Assembly: GCA_012727965.1 (NCBI GenBank)
Contig: JAAYFZ010000262.1
Coordinates: 1 to 10,244 of the forward strand
From: Clostridiaceae bacterium
Lineage (GTDB): Bacteria; Bacillota; Clostridia; Saccharofermentanales; UBA5734
Length of the DNA: 10,244 bases
Reading direction: 5' to 3'
Positions 1 to 6,604 of this stretch are shown here, piece by piece. Made by a program: the position numbers and the translations under genes. Each line of letters starts with the position of its first letter. Within the stretch, counting starts at the first letter, position 1. The notes below the pieces were generated by a model. The model was not told the DNA's origin. It ran no database searches and saw nothing but the letters and a program-made list of their open reading frames with translations.

Positions 1-2
1 AT

Positions 3-1265
3 AACACCGCAGCAACCACAAGTAGTCTTGTTAAAATTGTGTTTAGAGCTAATAGTCAAGGTGCTGCTGTTTTCACAGTATCTGGTTCAGACGTCAACAC
101 AGGAGATCAATTGTTTTATCCTCCTGCAGCAGCAGCTACAGTCACAATCAATCCACCAAGATCTGGAAACGCTAACCTGGCCTCTCTCTCAGTTGACCAG
201 GGACAGCTGAGTCCTGCTTTTAATCCTGGAACGCAAAATTATTCAATACAGGTTGGTATGGGAGTTGACCGTGTTGTCGTATCAGCGGCAGCTGCGGACA
301 CGAAGGCTCAGTCTGTTCAGGTCAGTGGCAACACAGGCCTCAAGGATGGAGCAAATCCTATACGTGTAGTTGTAACAGCTGAGAATGGCTCGACGAAAAC
401 CTATACGATTACGGCCAATAGACTTGGTCCGACGCCGACACCTGAACCGACGCCGACTCCTCCGATGTCAGTCATGGTTGATAGTAAGCCTTTTTATGTA
501 ATTGAACTACCAGAGGGCGTGGAAGTGCCGGCAGGTTTTTATGAAGCTGCTATCGAGATCAACGGACAAATGGTTACGGCGTACAAGTCGCGTCATGGCG
601 GACTTGTTCTGCTGTACTTAAGTAATGAAGGTCCTGAGTCTGGTTTTTATTTCTATGACGCACAGACTGGAGAATTCTATCGTTTCGCTCAGCTGACTGT
701 GCCTGGTGCTGTTTATACGAGGATCATGCCAGATGAATCTGTCGTGATTCCGGACGGCTTCGTTGAGGCAAGGATAACCATAGACGGCGAGGCTTTTGAC
801 TGTTGGAAACCTTATAGTGAAAATGGTGATGCTTCTGCTGAATCAGGGATTTATCTACTTTATCTGTTAAATGATAAGGGCGAGAAGGGTTTCTACCTTT
901 TCCAGAATTCTACCAGATTGATTTTCCCTTATTCTGCTGTTCCGCGTGAGCCTGAGCCAACACCATTGCCCACGCCGACACCTATTCCTACGCCAACGCC
1001 TGTGCCTGTTGTGGAGACTAATTACTCGCAGACTGCTAATCCATATTTTGTGGTAACGATTATTCTGGCCTCGATCATCGTGCTCTTGAGTGGTGTGCTG
1101 GCCTGGCTGTTGATCCGCAGAAGAGGCAACAGACCTGGTTCCGGTCCTGATGACGATGGTGGCTTTGACGATTATGACGAAATAAACAGTGAAGCTAATT
1201 TCATCAAACCTCCTAAGATCAGAAGAGTAGAAGCTCCGCACGTAGATGATGAAATAGACGAATAG
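3..1265 (+). CDS. Surface-anchored multidomain protein (cohesin-like end, cadherin-like domain, membrane anchor), 5' partial
   Basis: The frame is open to the left edge, so the true start and signal peptide lie outside the window; 420 codons are visible. Domains in order, numbered from the first visible codon: residues 1-52 resemble the C-terminal strands of a cohesin-type beta sandwich (hydrophobic-F-x-A pattern, then a short TVTIN strand). Residues 56-140 match the cadherin-like beta-sandwich family (Pfam 'Cadherin-like', PF12733), with LASLSVDQGQLSPAF at the start and AENGSTKTYTITANR at the end. A Pro/Thr linker follows (nt 429-464). Two related modules that I do not recognise lie at nt 492-686 and 708-932. 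A second PTPTP linker (nt 948-1016), one membrane span (about nt 1047-1118), an RRR stop-transfer signal and an acidic cytoplasmic tail complete the protein. The family pattern suggests a cell-surface binding or adhesion protein; the ligand is unknown. The gtrA-like gene follows 13 bases downstream. A GTG at 39 is in frame but lies inside the domain and is not a believable start. Confidence 0.8.
   Translation, partial: NTAATTSSLVKIVFRANSQGAAVFTVSGSDVNTGDQLFYPPAAAATVTINPPRSGNANLASLSVDQGQLSPAFNPGTQNYSIQVGMGVDRVVVSAAAADTKAQSVQVSGNTGLKDGANPIRVVVTAENGSTKTYTITANRLGPTPTPEPTPTPPMSVMVDSKPFYVIELPEGVEVPAGFYEAAIEINGQMVTAYKSRHGGLVLLYLSNEGPESGFYFYDAQTGEFYRFAQLTVPGAVYTRIMPDESVVIPDGFVEARITIDGEAFDCWKPYSENGDASAESGIYLLYLLNDKGEKGFYLFQNSTRLIFPYSAVPREPEPTPLPTPTPIPTPTPVPVVETNYSQTANPYFVVTIILASIIVLLSGVLAWLLIRRRGNRPGSGPDDDGGFDDYDEINSEANFIKPPKIRRVEAPHVDDEIDE
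492..932 (+). repeat. Protein-level tandem duplication inside the surface protein
   Basis: Two units of about 65-75 residues share the order: LP/MP-acidic, V-x-V/I-P-x-G-F, E-A-x-I-x-I-(N/D)-G, a variable stretch, then L-L-Y-L-x-N-(E/D), a Gly-Phe-Tyr segment and a closing aromatic (YRF or FPY). Unit 1 spans about nt 492-686 and unit 2 about nt 708-932; unit 2 carries an insertion of roughly nine residues before its LLYL segment. The similarity is visible in the protein only, so the duplication is old. I do not recognise the family. It is flanked by Pro/Thr linkers, as expected for an independent extracellular module. Confidence 0.6.
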
Positions 1266-1278
1266 CTGTAAGCATAAG

Positions 1279-1710
1279 ATGAATAAGTTAGATCTTAAGA
1301 AATATAGAGAAATAGTAGTTTATATCATAGCTGGAGTGCTGACGACCACGGTCAACCTGGTCGTCTTCGCTCTGCTTAGTCGTGTTTTTGGCAGTGAACG
1401 CTGGTGGATCTCAAATTTTCCGGCAATCATTGCTGCTATCCTCTTCGCTTTTTGGGCAAATAGGATTTTTGTGTTTAAATCACATGGGCCAGTCTGGCAA
1501 GAACTCATGAAATTTCTGGCAGCACGTGCTTGCACTGCGCTTGCTTTTGAATATGGTGCGATGTTCTTATTGACCGATGTCATCGGCATGCGTTCAGTCC
1601 TGAGTTTCATGGGCTGGGAGATTCTGATAAGTAAGCTGGTTACTCAGCTACTGGTACTTGTTGGCAATTATGTTCTAAGCAAATTGTTTGTATTTAGGCG
1701 CAAGTCATGA
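1279..1710 (+). CDS. GtrA-like family membrane protein
   Basis: This 143-residue protein has four predicted membrane spans and fits the GtrA family (PF04138) in length and layout. Diagnostic features are the early GVLTTTVNLVVF segment (residues 19-30), NRIFVF (61-66) after the second span, and NYVLSKLFVF (130-139) followed by a basic end. GtrA-type proteins are associated with moving lipid-linked sugars across the cytoplasmic membrane or with polysaccharide and teichoic-acid glycosylation; the substrate cannot be told here. No glycosyltransferase gene is adjacent in the window, so a partner would have to lie elsewhere. The gene begins 13 bases after the surface-protein gene and overlaps folC by the four bases ATGA, so it is probably co-transcribed and translationally coupled. 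The ribosome binding site is weak, which fits coupling to the upstream gene. Confidence 0.88.
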   Translation: MNKLDLKKYREIVVYIIAGVLTTTVNLVVFALLSRVFGSERWWISNFPAIIAAILFAFWANRIFVFKSHGPVWQELMKFLAARACTALAFEYGAMFLLTDVIGMRSVLSFMGWEILISKLVTQLLVLVGNYVLSKLFVFRRKS

Positions 1711-3182
1711 GTAATCAGATCGAACAATTCTTCCAGGCAGCTGCTTCTGCGGGAATAGTTCCTGGTCTGGAACGAATCAGGGCACTTCTTAATAATCTGG
1801 GTAATCCGCAAAATAATCTTAGCTTCATTCATATTGCCGGCACGAATGGCAAAGGCTCGACCGGCTGTTTTTGTAATGCTCTTCTAGCGGCAGAAGGCTA
1901 TCGGGTAGGGTGGTTTTCCACGCCTCATCTCATGCGCCGCAGTGAATCCATAAGAGTCACTGACGGGACTTCAGGACTCAATTTATTGCAGGCAGATGAA
2001 ACAACAGGCGAAATAAGTGACTCGGCTTTTGCCAGTATAATTGCTGAGCTTAAGCTGGCTATAGCGAAGATGCAGGCGCAAGATCAGGGCTGGCCGAGTG
2101 AATTTGAGCTTATGACAGCTGCTGCAATCCTGCATTTTTCTAGAGAAGGCTGTGATCAGGTCATCTGGGAAACAGGGATGGGCGGCACTGGTGATGCGAC
2201 AAATATTATTGATAAACCGAAGGCAGTAATCATTACTGCTCTGGGTCTGGACCATTCTTCCTGGCTGGGAGACGATATTATATCAATTGCCGGGCAAAAA
2301 GCAGGAATCATTAAAAATGGCAGCCCGGTCTGGTTATATGACCCGCAGGCAGCATTCGAGTATAGAGCGGAAGCTGAGGCAGTGCTGACATTGTTTGAGC
2401 ATGTTTGTGAGGCGAAACAGGCTAAGCTTAACCTGGTCGCTTTTGCTGATTTTGAAGTTATAGAGCATAAACTTGATGGGCAAGTTTTCTGCGAAGTTTC
2501 TGATTCCGGTCAGAATCTATTACCGGATGAATCAAGTCGTTCTACGCTTTGCCATAAAATCAAAATGCCCGGATCATATCAGCCGCTACTGGCTCTCCTT
2601 GCTATCAGGGCATGCAGTTATCTCATTGGCAGGACTACTCTTAGCGAACGGCAGGAGCAGGCACTAACTCAAGCTGTCTGGCCTGCAAGATTTGAGCTGT
2701 GCAGACCTCAGACTGCCGAGTCCGGGCCGGTTATACTTGACGGAGCACATAATCCCCAAGGCTGCCGTGCGCTGGCTGAATCACTTGCCGAACTTCTCCC
2801 TGGAAGAAGGATAATTTTTTTGACTGGGATGTTGGCGGATAAGGATATTGAGTCGATGCTATATTATGTTTTTCTCTCGGATCGATACCAATGCGGCCCG
2901 ATTATTTGTACTGAACCGCAAAATCCCCGGGCTATGCCTGCGGCGGAACTAGCAAGCAGGATTGCCAAACTGACCGGACGCAGGGTAATATCATTGCCAA
3001 TCAGCCCTGACAACAGTTATAATAATTCAGATCTCGTTATATATGAGAAGGACACCGTCAGAGCAGCCGATTTCGCGCTTGCTCTTGATCGTGATTCGCA
3101 GGAAGCCTTATGTGCGTTCGGTTCTTTGTATCTTGCAGGTGCGGTTCGCAGGCAGCTTCTTAATAATAATAACGAGCAATAG
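1707..3182 (+). CDS. folC: Folylpolyglutamate synthase / dihydrofolate synthase
   Basis: This cytosolic Mur-ligase-type enzyme joins glutamate to dihydropteroate and/or folates, using ATP. Its 491 residues are somewhat longer than the usual 420-450. The ATP-binding loop is GTNGKGS (residues 45-51), followed by the FSTPHL segment typical of FolC. The central motif reads WETGMGGTGDATN (154-166), then LGLDHSSWLGD and AGIIKNG. The C-terminal domain motif is DGAHNPQG (345-352). In most FolC proteins the central motif is GGRxDATN; here Thr-Gly replaces Arg-x, a deviation worth noting. Whether the enzyme has both synthase activities cannot be judged from sequence alone. The start ATG overlaps the stop of the GtrA gene (ATGA), which indicates translational coupling and fixes this start. 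It is followed after 18 bases by the TPR membrane protein. Confidence 0.95.
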   Translation: MSNQIEQFFQAAASAGIVPGLERIRALLNNLGNPQNNLSFIHIAGTNGKGSTGCFCNALLAAEGYRVGWFSTPHLMRRSESIRVTDGTSGLNLLQADETTGEISDSAFASIIAELKLAIAKMQAQDQGWPSEFELMTAAAILHFSREGCDQVIWETGMGGTGDATNIIDKPKAVIITALGLDHSSWLGDDIISIAGQKAGIIKNGSPVWLYDPQAAFEYRAEAEAVLTLFEHVCEAKQAKLNLVAFADFEVIEHKLDGQVFCEVSDSGQNLLPDESSRSTLCHKIKMPGSYQPLLALLAIRACSYLIGRTTLSERQEQALTQAVWPARFELCRPQTAESGPVILDGAHNPQGCRALAESLAELLPGRRIIFLTGMLADKDIESMLYYVFLSDRYQCGPIICTEPQNPRAMPAAELASRIAKLTGRRVISLPISPDNSYNNSDLVIYEKDTVRAADFALALDRDSQEALCAFGSLYLAGAVRRQLLNNNNEQ

Positions 3183-3188
3183 AGCTTC

Positions 3189-3194
3189 GGAGGA
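3189..3194 (+). promoter_or_regulatory. Ribosome binding site supporting a GTG start
   Basis: GGAGGA lies 6 bases before the GTG at 3201. No other in-frame ATG has a comparable site; the next one (residue 20, nt 3258) is not preceded by a purine-rich stretch. This decides the start of the TPR protein. Confidence 0.75.
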
Positions 3195-3200
3195 TCCACA

Positions 3201-4697
3201 GTGGACTGGCAGAAAGAAATTGAGAGATTTAGTCATCTTAGCCCGGCAGGTACCGGTATGTTTGCGCCGCCGCGTGAAATGGAACAAGCGATTGCTACCT
3301 ACAACAAGGCTGTTGACCTGATAGGTCTCGATAGTTTCGATATTGCGCTGATTGCCCTCAAGAGGCTAGCAGCTTCTTATCCAATGTTCGCCCAGGCGGC
3401 CATGCTGCTGGGGTGTTGTCAGATGCTGCTCGGCCAGTATGCCGAAGCTGCTGAACATTTTGACCACGCTAGCTTGCTTGATATGCTGCATGATGATCAT
3501 GAACGTGCAGAGCAATATCTAGGTGAAGCAAGAAAACAACTTGAACTGCAGGAGCAGCTGCTGATACAAGAGCAGAAAAGCAGCCGATCAGATAAAATTA
3601 AGAACCGCTCAAGAGCTGGTATTATCGGCAAGAGAAAACAAGATGACCTCGAGCAGCTAATACCAGAAAGGGAAATGCAGAATTCAACGATCAGCAGCAT
3701 TCCAGGTACAGGTGCACCTATCCTGCAACCTACCGGCCGCAAGCAGCGAGTCCGTATGGCCAGCGAGAAAGAGAAACAGGATGTCATCCGCAGAGCTGAA
3801 TTTCCAGAAGAGGAAGAGACGCATATAGTCTATGATAAAAATGTTTTTGATTATCTGCGCAAAATCGTGCCCGTAGCACTTATTGTACTTGCTGCAGGTG
3901 CTCTGGTCTGGGGAGGTATCGCTCTGGCAGGTTTTATCTCATCGAGAAACAGCGGGCCTGATACTCAGGCCAGGTTGGAATGGCTTGAAACCAAGCTTGG
4001 CGATATGGCAGACGACAACGATGAAGTCTTAGCTCTTTTGCAGGATTATAACAGCTATATTAATCCGCCTGATACAGGCAGTACATCTGCCAATGCTGGT
4101 CAGACTGAACCAACTACGGTTGTATCTACGACAACGACGCAGCCGACAACAGAGCCAACTACGACAGCTCCTACAGAAACTACTATTTCGCAAGAGGAGC
4201 TGGATAAGCAGAAGCTTGAGCAGGCATTTGACAAGTATAGCGAAGCTTTTGAAATGCAGAACAATGATCAGGTAGAAGCAGCTAAGATGCTTCAGGAACT
4301 ACAAATAACAATGGCTGAGATACCAGATGAAACGACATTTATGACAGATGCACCTGATGCAGAGGATGAAGCGACAATTAGCAGCGCACAGCTTAAATCG
4401 GATGTAGATTCTCTGTTTTCCACAGTTGCGGTTAGAGCTGCTGACAGTCTAAGATTATCGGGTAGGGCTCTCTTCGATCAGAGTGAATTCGAAACGGCAC
4501 TTGAGGATTATTTGCTGGCCTTCAGTCTTGATCCAGATAACTATCGCGGTAATGTCGCATATTACTGTGGACGATGCTATCAGGAGCTTGAGCAGTTTGA
4601 TGAGGCCAAACCATATTTTGAATATGTTGTAGAGAATTTCCCGAATAGCGAACTGGCCGGCTATGCTGCCAGCAGAATAAATATGATGGGTTTTTGA
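3201..4697 (+). CDS. Single-span membrane protein with TPR-like regions at both ends
   Basis: This is a 498-residue protein of unknown specific function with a GTG start. Residues about 25-118 form TPR-like helices (AQAAMLLGCCQMLLGQYAEA and the following helix). A long, charged, Gln/Lys/Glu-rich stretch with coiled-coil character covers 105-215. One hydrophobic span lies at about 223-246. A helical stretch of coiled-coil character follows (LEWLETKLGDM onwards). Then come a Thr-rich linker at 304-328, a second helical segment, and a C-terminal TPR pair at about 410-490 (ALFDQSEFETALEDYLLAFSLDPDN, then YYCGRCYQELEQFDEAKPYFEYVVENFP). No N-terminal signal is present, so the N-terminal half is probably cytoplasmic and the C-terminal half outside. 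TPRs mediate protein contacts, so a scaffold or cell-envelope assembly role is possible but is inference. The spacing puts it in the same run as folC and thrC. Confidence 0.8.
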   Translation: MDWQKEIERFSHLSPAGTGMFAPPREMEQAIATYNKAVDLIGLDSFDIALIALKRLAASYPMFAQAAMLLGCCQMLLGQYAEAAEHFDHASLLDMLHDDHERAEQYLGEARKQLELQEQLLIQEQKSSRSDKIKNRSRAGIIGKRKQDDLEQLIPEREMQNSTISSIPGTGAPILQPTGRKQRVRMASEKEKQDVIRRAEFPEEEETHIVYDKNVFDYLRKIVPVALIVLAAGALVWGGIALAGFISSRNSGPDTQARLEWLETKLGDMADDNDEVLALLQDYNSYINPPDTGSTSANAGQTEPTTVVSTTTTQPTTEPTTTAPTETTISQEELDKQKLEQAFDKYSEAFEMQNNDQVEAAKMLQELQITMAEIPDETTFMTDAPDAEDEATISSAQLKSDVDSLFSTVAVRAADSLRLSGRALFDQSEFETALEDYLLAFSLDPDNYRGNVAYYCGRCYQELEQFDEAKPYFEYVVENFPNSELAGYAASRINMMGF

Positions 4698-4747
4698 CCT
4701 ATAATTGATAGATAGAGAATACGCTTATACATTCAGGAGGAGCAGAA

Positions 4748-6253
4748 ATGCATTTTATCAGTACAAGAGGCGACAGCGCCAAATATACATCAGCAATGGC
4801 TATCAAGCAGGGTATAGCTCCAGATGGTGGTCTATTCGTGCCTGAGGAAATACCCTCAGTCAGCATGGATGAGATCATGCAGATGACGCAGGAGAGCTAT
4901 CAGGAGAGAGCCGTTCGTATACTTTCACTATATCTTACCGATTATACTGTCGATGAGCTTAGAGAAGCTGTCACCGCCGCCTATGATGAAGAGAAGTTCG
5001 GCGAGCAGCCGGCTCCGCTTGTACAGCTTAACAAATATAATGAGAGAGAATTTATTCTTGAACTCTGGCATGGTCCCACTGCGGCTTTCAAAGATATGGC
5101 ATTGCAGCTGTTGCCTCATCTGATGACTACTGCCATGCGCAAGACCGGCGAGACATCGCAGGTATGTATCTTGACTGCCACCTCAGGTGATACGGGAAAA
5201 GCCGCGCTTGAAGGTTTCAAAAATGTCGAGGGTACATCAGTTATTGTATTTTATCCATCACAGGGTGTAAGCTCCGCACAGCGTCTGCAAATGGTCACTC
5301 AAGAGGGTGACAACTTACATGTCGTTGCAGTTGATGGTTGTTTTGATGACGCACAGACTGGCGTTAAGCAGATATTCGGAGATGCTGATCTAGCTGCCAG
5401 TCTCAAGGATAAGGGCTACTTACTGTCCTCTGCCAACTCGATTAATTGGGGTCGCCTGGTACCACAGATCGTTTATTATTTCTCTGCCTATGCTGATTTA
5501 TTGCAAGGCGAAAAAATAGAAGCAGGCGAGAAGATCAATATCGTTGTACCGACTGGTAATTTCGGTAATATTCTGGCTGCTTGGTATGCACGCAGTATGG
5601 GCCTGCCGGTCAACAAACTGATCTGTGCCTCCAATAAGAACAAGGTCTTATCAGATTTCATGCGCAAAGGTGTTTATGACCGCCGCCGTGAGTTCTACAA
5701 AACAACTTCGCCGTCGATGGATATTCTGATCTCATCCAATCTTGAGCGTCTGCTCTTCGAGCTTAATGGGCGCAATGCCGCCAAACTGGCTGGTTGGATG
5801 ACACAGCTGCAAAATGAGGGCTTCTATGAGATCGATACACCGGCTCTGCGTCAGCTACAGGAAGTTTTTGTCGGCGGATTTGCTGATGATTTCGGCACGT
5901 CAAAAACAATCAGAGATGTCTATGACCGCTGCGATCACCTGATCGATACGCATACAGCTGTAGGATTCAATGTCTACAGTAGATATGCCGGCAGATCGGG
6001 CGATGACAGCAAGGTTATCTATGTTTCGACAGCCAGCCCCTTTAAGTTTGCCGGAGCCGTCGGAGATGCAGTTTATGGACAAGGTTATAGCAAGGGCAGA
6101 AGTGAGTTTACAATGATCGAAGAACTTGCTGCCGAGAGCGGACTTGAGATACCGGCAACTATTGCCGGTCTCGACAAGAAAACTGTTCTGCACGATCTGC
6201 AAATAGTAAAAGAAGCAATGAAAGAGGCAGTTGAGAAGATTCTCGAGGCCTGA
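4748..6253 (+). CDS. thrC: Threonine synthase
   Basis: This pyridoxal-phosphate enzyme converts O-phospho-L-homoserine to L-threonine plus phosphate, the last step of threonine synthesis, in the cytosol. The N-terminal FISTRGD...APDGGLFVPEEIP segment is typical of the family. The PLP lysine is K115 in HGPTAAFKD. TSGDTGKAA (residues 145-153) and the glycine/asparagine loop VPTGNFGN (267-274) bind substrate and cofactor phosphate. At 501 residues it belongs to the longer, two-domain threonine synthase class rather than the short plant-like class. A strong AGGAGG site (nt 4736-4741) precedes the ATG. The gene begins 50 bases after the TPR gene and is followed by a strong hairpin, so it appears to end the left transcript. 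No hom or thrB gene is in the window. Confidence 0.96.
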   Translation: MHFISTRGDSAKYTSAMAIKQGIAPDGGLFVPEEIPSVSMDEIMQMTQESYQERAVRILSLYLTDYTVDELREAVTAAYDEEKFGEQPAPLVQLNKYNEREFILELWHGPTAAFKDMALQLLPHLMTTAMRKTGETSQVCILTATSGDTGKAALEGFKNVEGTSVIVFYPSQGVSSAQRLQMVTQEGDNLHVVAVDGCFDDAQTGVKQIFGDADLAASLKDKGYLLSSANSINWGRLVPQIVYYFSAYADLLQGEKIEAGEKINIVVPTGNFGNILAAWYARSMGLPVNKLICASNKNKVLSDFMRKGVYDRRREFYKTTSPSMDILISSNLERLLFELNGRNAAKLAGWMTQLQNEGFYEIDTPALRQLQEVFVGGFADDFGTSKTIRDVYDRCDHLIDTHTAVGFNVYSRYAGRSGDDSKVIYVSTASPFKFAGAVGDAVYGQGYSKGRSEFTMIEELAAESGLEIPATIAGLDKKTVLHDLQIVKEAMKEAVEKILEA

Positions 6254-6287
6254 ACAGCATAAAAAAGAGCATAAGCGTAAGCTATGA

Positions 6288-6324
6288 AACACCCGTCGTC
6301 TGTGTGACAGTAACGACGGGTGTT
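6288..6324 (+). terminator. Probable intrinsic terminator after thrC (possible attenuator for the next gene)
   Basis: A perfect 12-bp inverted repeat, AACACCCGTCGT (6288-6299) and ACGACGGGTGTT (6313-6324), encloses a 13-base loop. The loop can itself pair CTGT (6300-6303) with ACAG (6307-6310). The run after the stem, ATTTGTTATG, is only moderately T-rich, so termination may be incomplete. The small gene at 6359 begins 34 bases downstream and has no clear promoter of its own, so some read-through may supply it. Confidence 0.7.
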
Positions 6325-6342
6325 ATTTGTTATGCTTGTGAA

Positions 6343-6350
6343 AAGGAGGT
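6343..6350 (+). promoter_or_regulatory. Ribosome binding site deciding the start of the small orphan
   Basis: AAGGAGGT lies 8 bases before the ATG at 6359. The frame is open further upstream (a GTG at 6320), but that start would fall inside the terminator hairpin and lacks a site, so 6359 is preferred. Confidence 0.85.
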
Positions 6351-6358
6351 GCTTAGCC

Positions 6359-6589
6359 ATGAATGAACATAATTATGAATTTGCAGAAGATGTGGCTTGT
6401 CCGACTCACGCAAGAGAGCTGGATGTGGATCTCTGTGAGGACTATCAAATGCAGGGCAATGCCGAATTCGTACCAAGAGTGATCGAAGATGAACTTGCTG
6501 AGCTCTGGGTAGTACAGTGCAAAGTATGCGAGAGCATGCACGGCAATAACTCAGATCCTCTCAGACAACCTGAGATGGTACTGGAATAA
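6359..6589 (+). CDS. Small cysteine-containing protein, 76 residues, unknown function
   Basis: I do not recognise this protein. It is acidic, has no membrane span or signal peptide, and so is likely cytosolic. It has four cysteines: C14 in a CPTH motif, C26, and a C54-x-x-C57 pair (CKVC), with histidines at 17 and 61. That arrangement could hold a zinc ion or form a redox pair, but no family match is evident. Support for a real gene is the near-perfect Shine-Dalgarno sequence at ideal spacing and the tight fit between the thrC hairpin and the convergent prfC stop. No clear sigma-70 promoter is seen between thrC and the start, so it may depend on read-through of the hairpin at 6288-6324. Confidence 0.75.
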   Translation: MNEHNYEFAEDVACPTHARELDVDLCEDYQMQGNAEFVPRVIEDELAELWVVQCKVCESMHGNNSDPLRQPEMVLE

Positions 6590-6604
6590 TCAGTAATTAC
6601 TGAT
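6589..6604. repeat. 16-base perfect palindrome between convergent stop codons
   Basis: ATCAGTAATTACTGAT reads the same on both strands. It covers the last base of the small gene's TAA stop (6587-6589) and the TAA stop of prfC (6597-6599 on the minus strand). It is AT-rich and has no T-tract on either side, so it is a poor intrinsic terminator. It may be a modest two-way transcription barrier or simply chance. Confidence 0.45.

Noticed and set aside
39..41. GTG as the start of the first gene
   Set aside because: The frame is open to the left edge and the GTG falls within a beta-sandwich domain with no ribosome binding site, so the gene is cut by the window.
429..1016. DNA repeats coding the PTPTP linkers as a possible CRISPR or minisatellite
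   Set aside because: The repetition is explained by Pro/Thr codons in protein linkers; the units are short, irregular and lack spacers.
867..1241. Minus-strand open frame of 124 codons opposite the surface-protein gene
   Set aside because: It is Arg/His-rich in the way typical of antisense shadow frames, has no ribosome binding site, and the opposite strand has a clear domain-bearing gene.
4700..4705. Perfect TATAAT in the gap before thrC, suggesting its own promoter
   Set aside because: No acceptable -35 box lies 16-18 bp upstream; the TTGACC nearby directly abuts it. The region is AT-rich, so a chance match is likely.
5900..6360. Two minus-strand open frames over the end of thrC and the hairpin
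   Set aside because: Both lie opposite well-supported thrC sequence, resemble no protein family, and lack ribosome binding sites.
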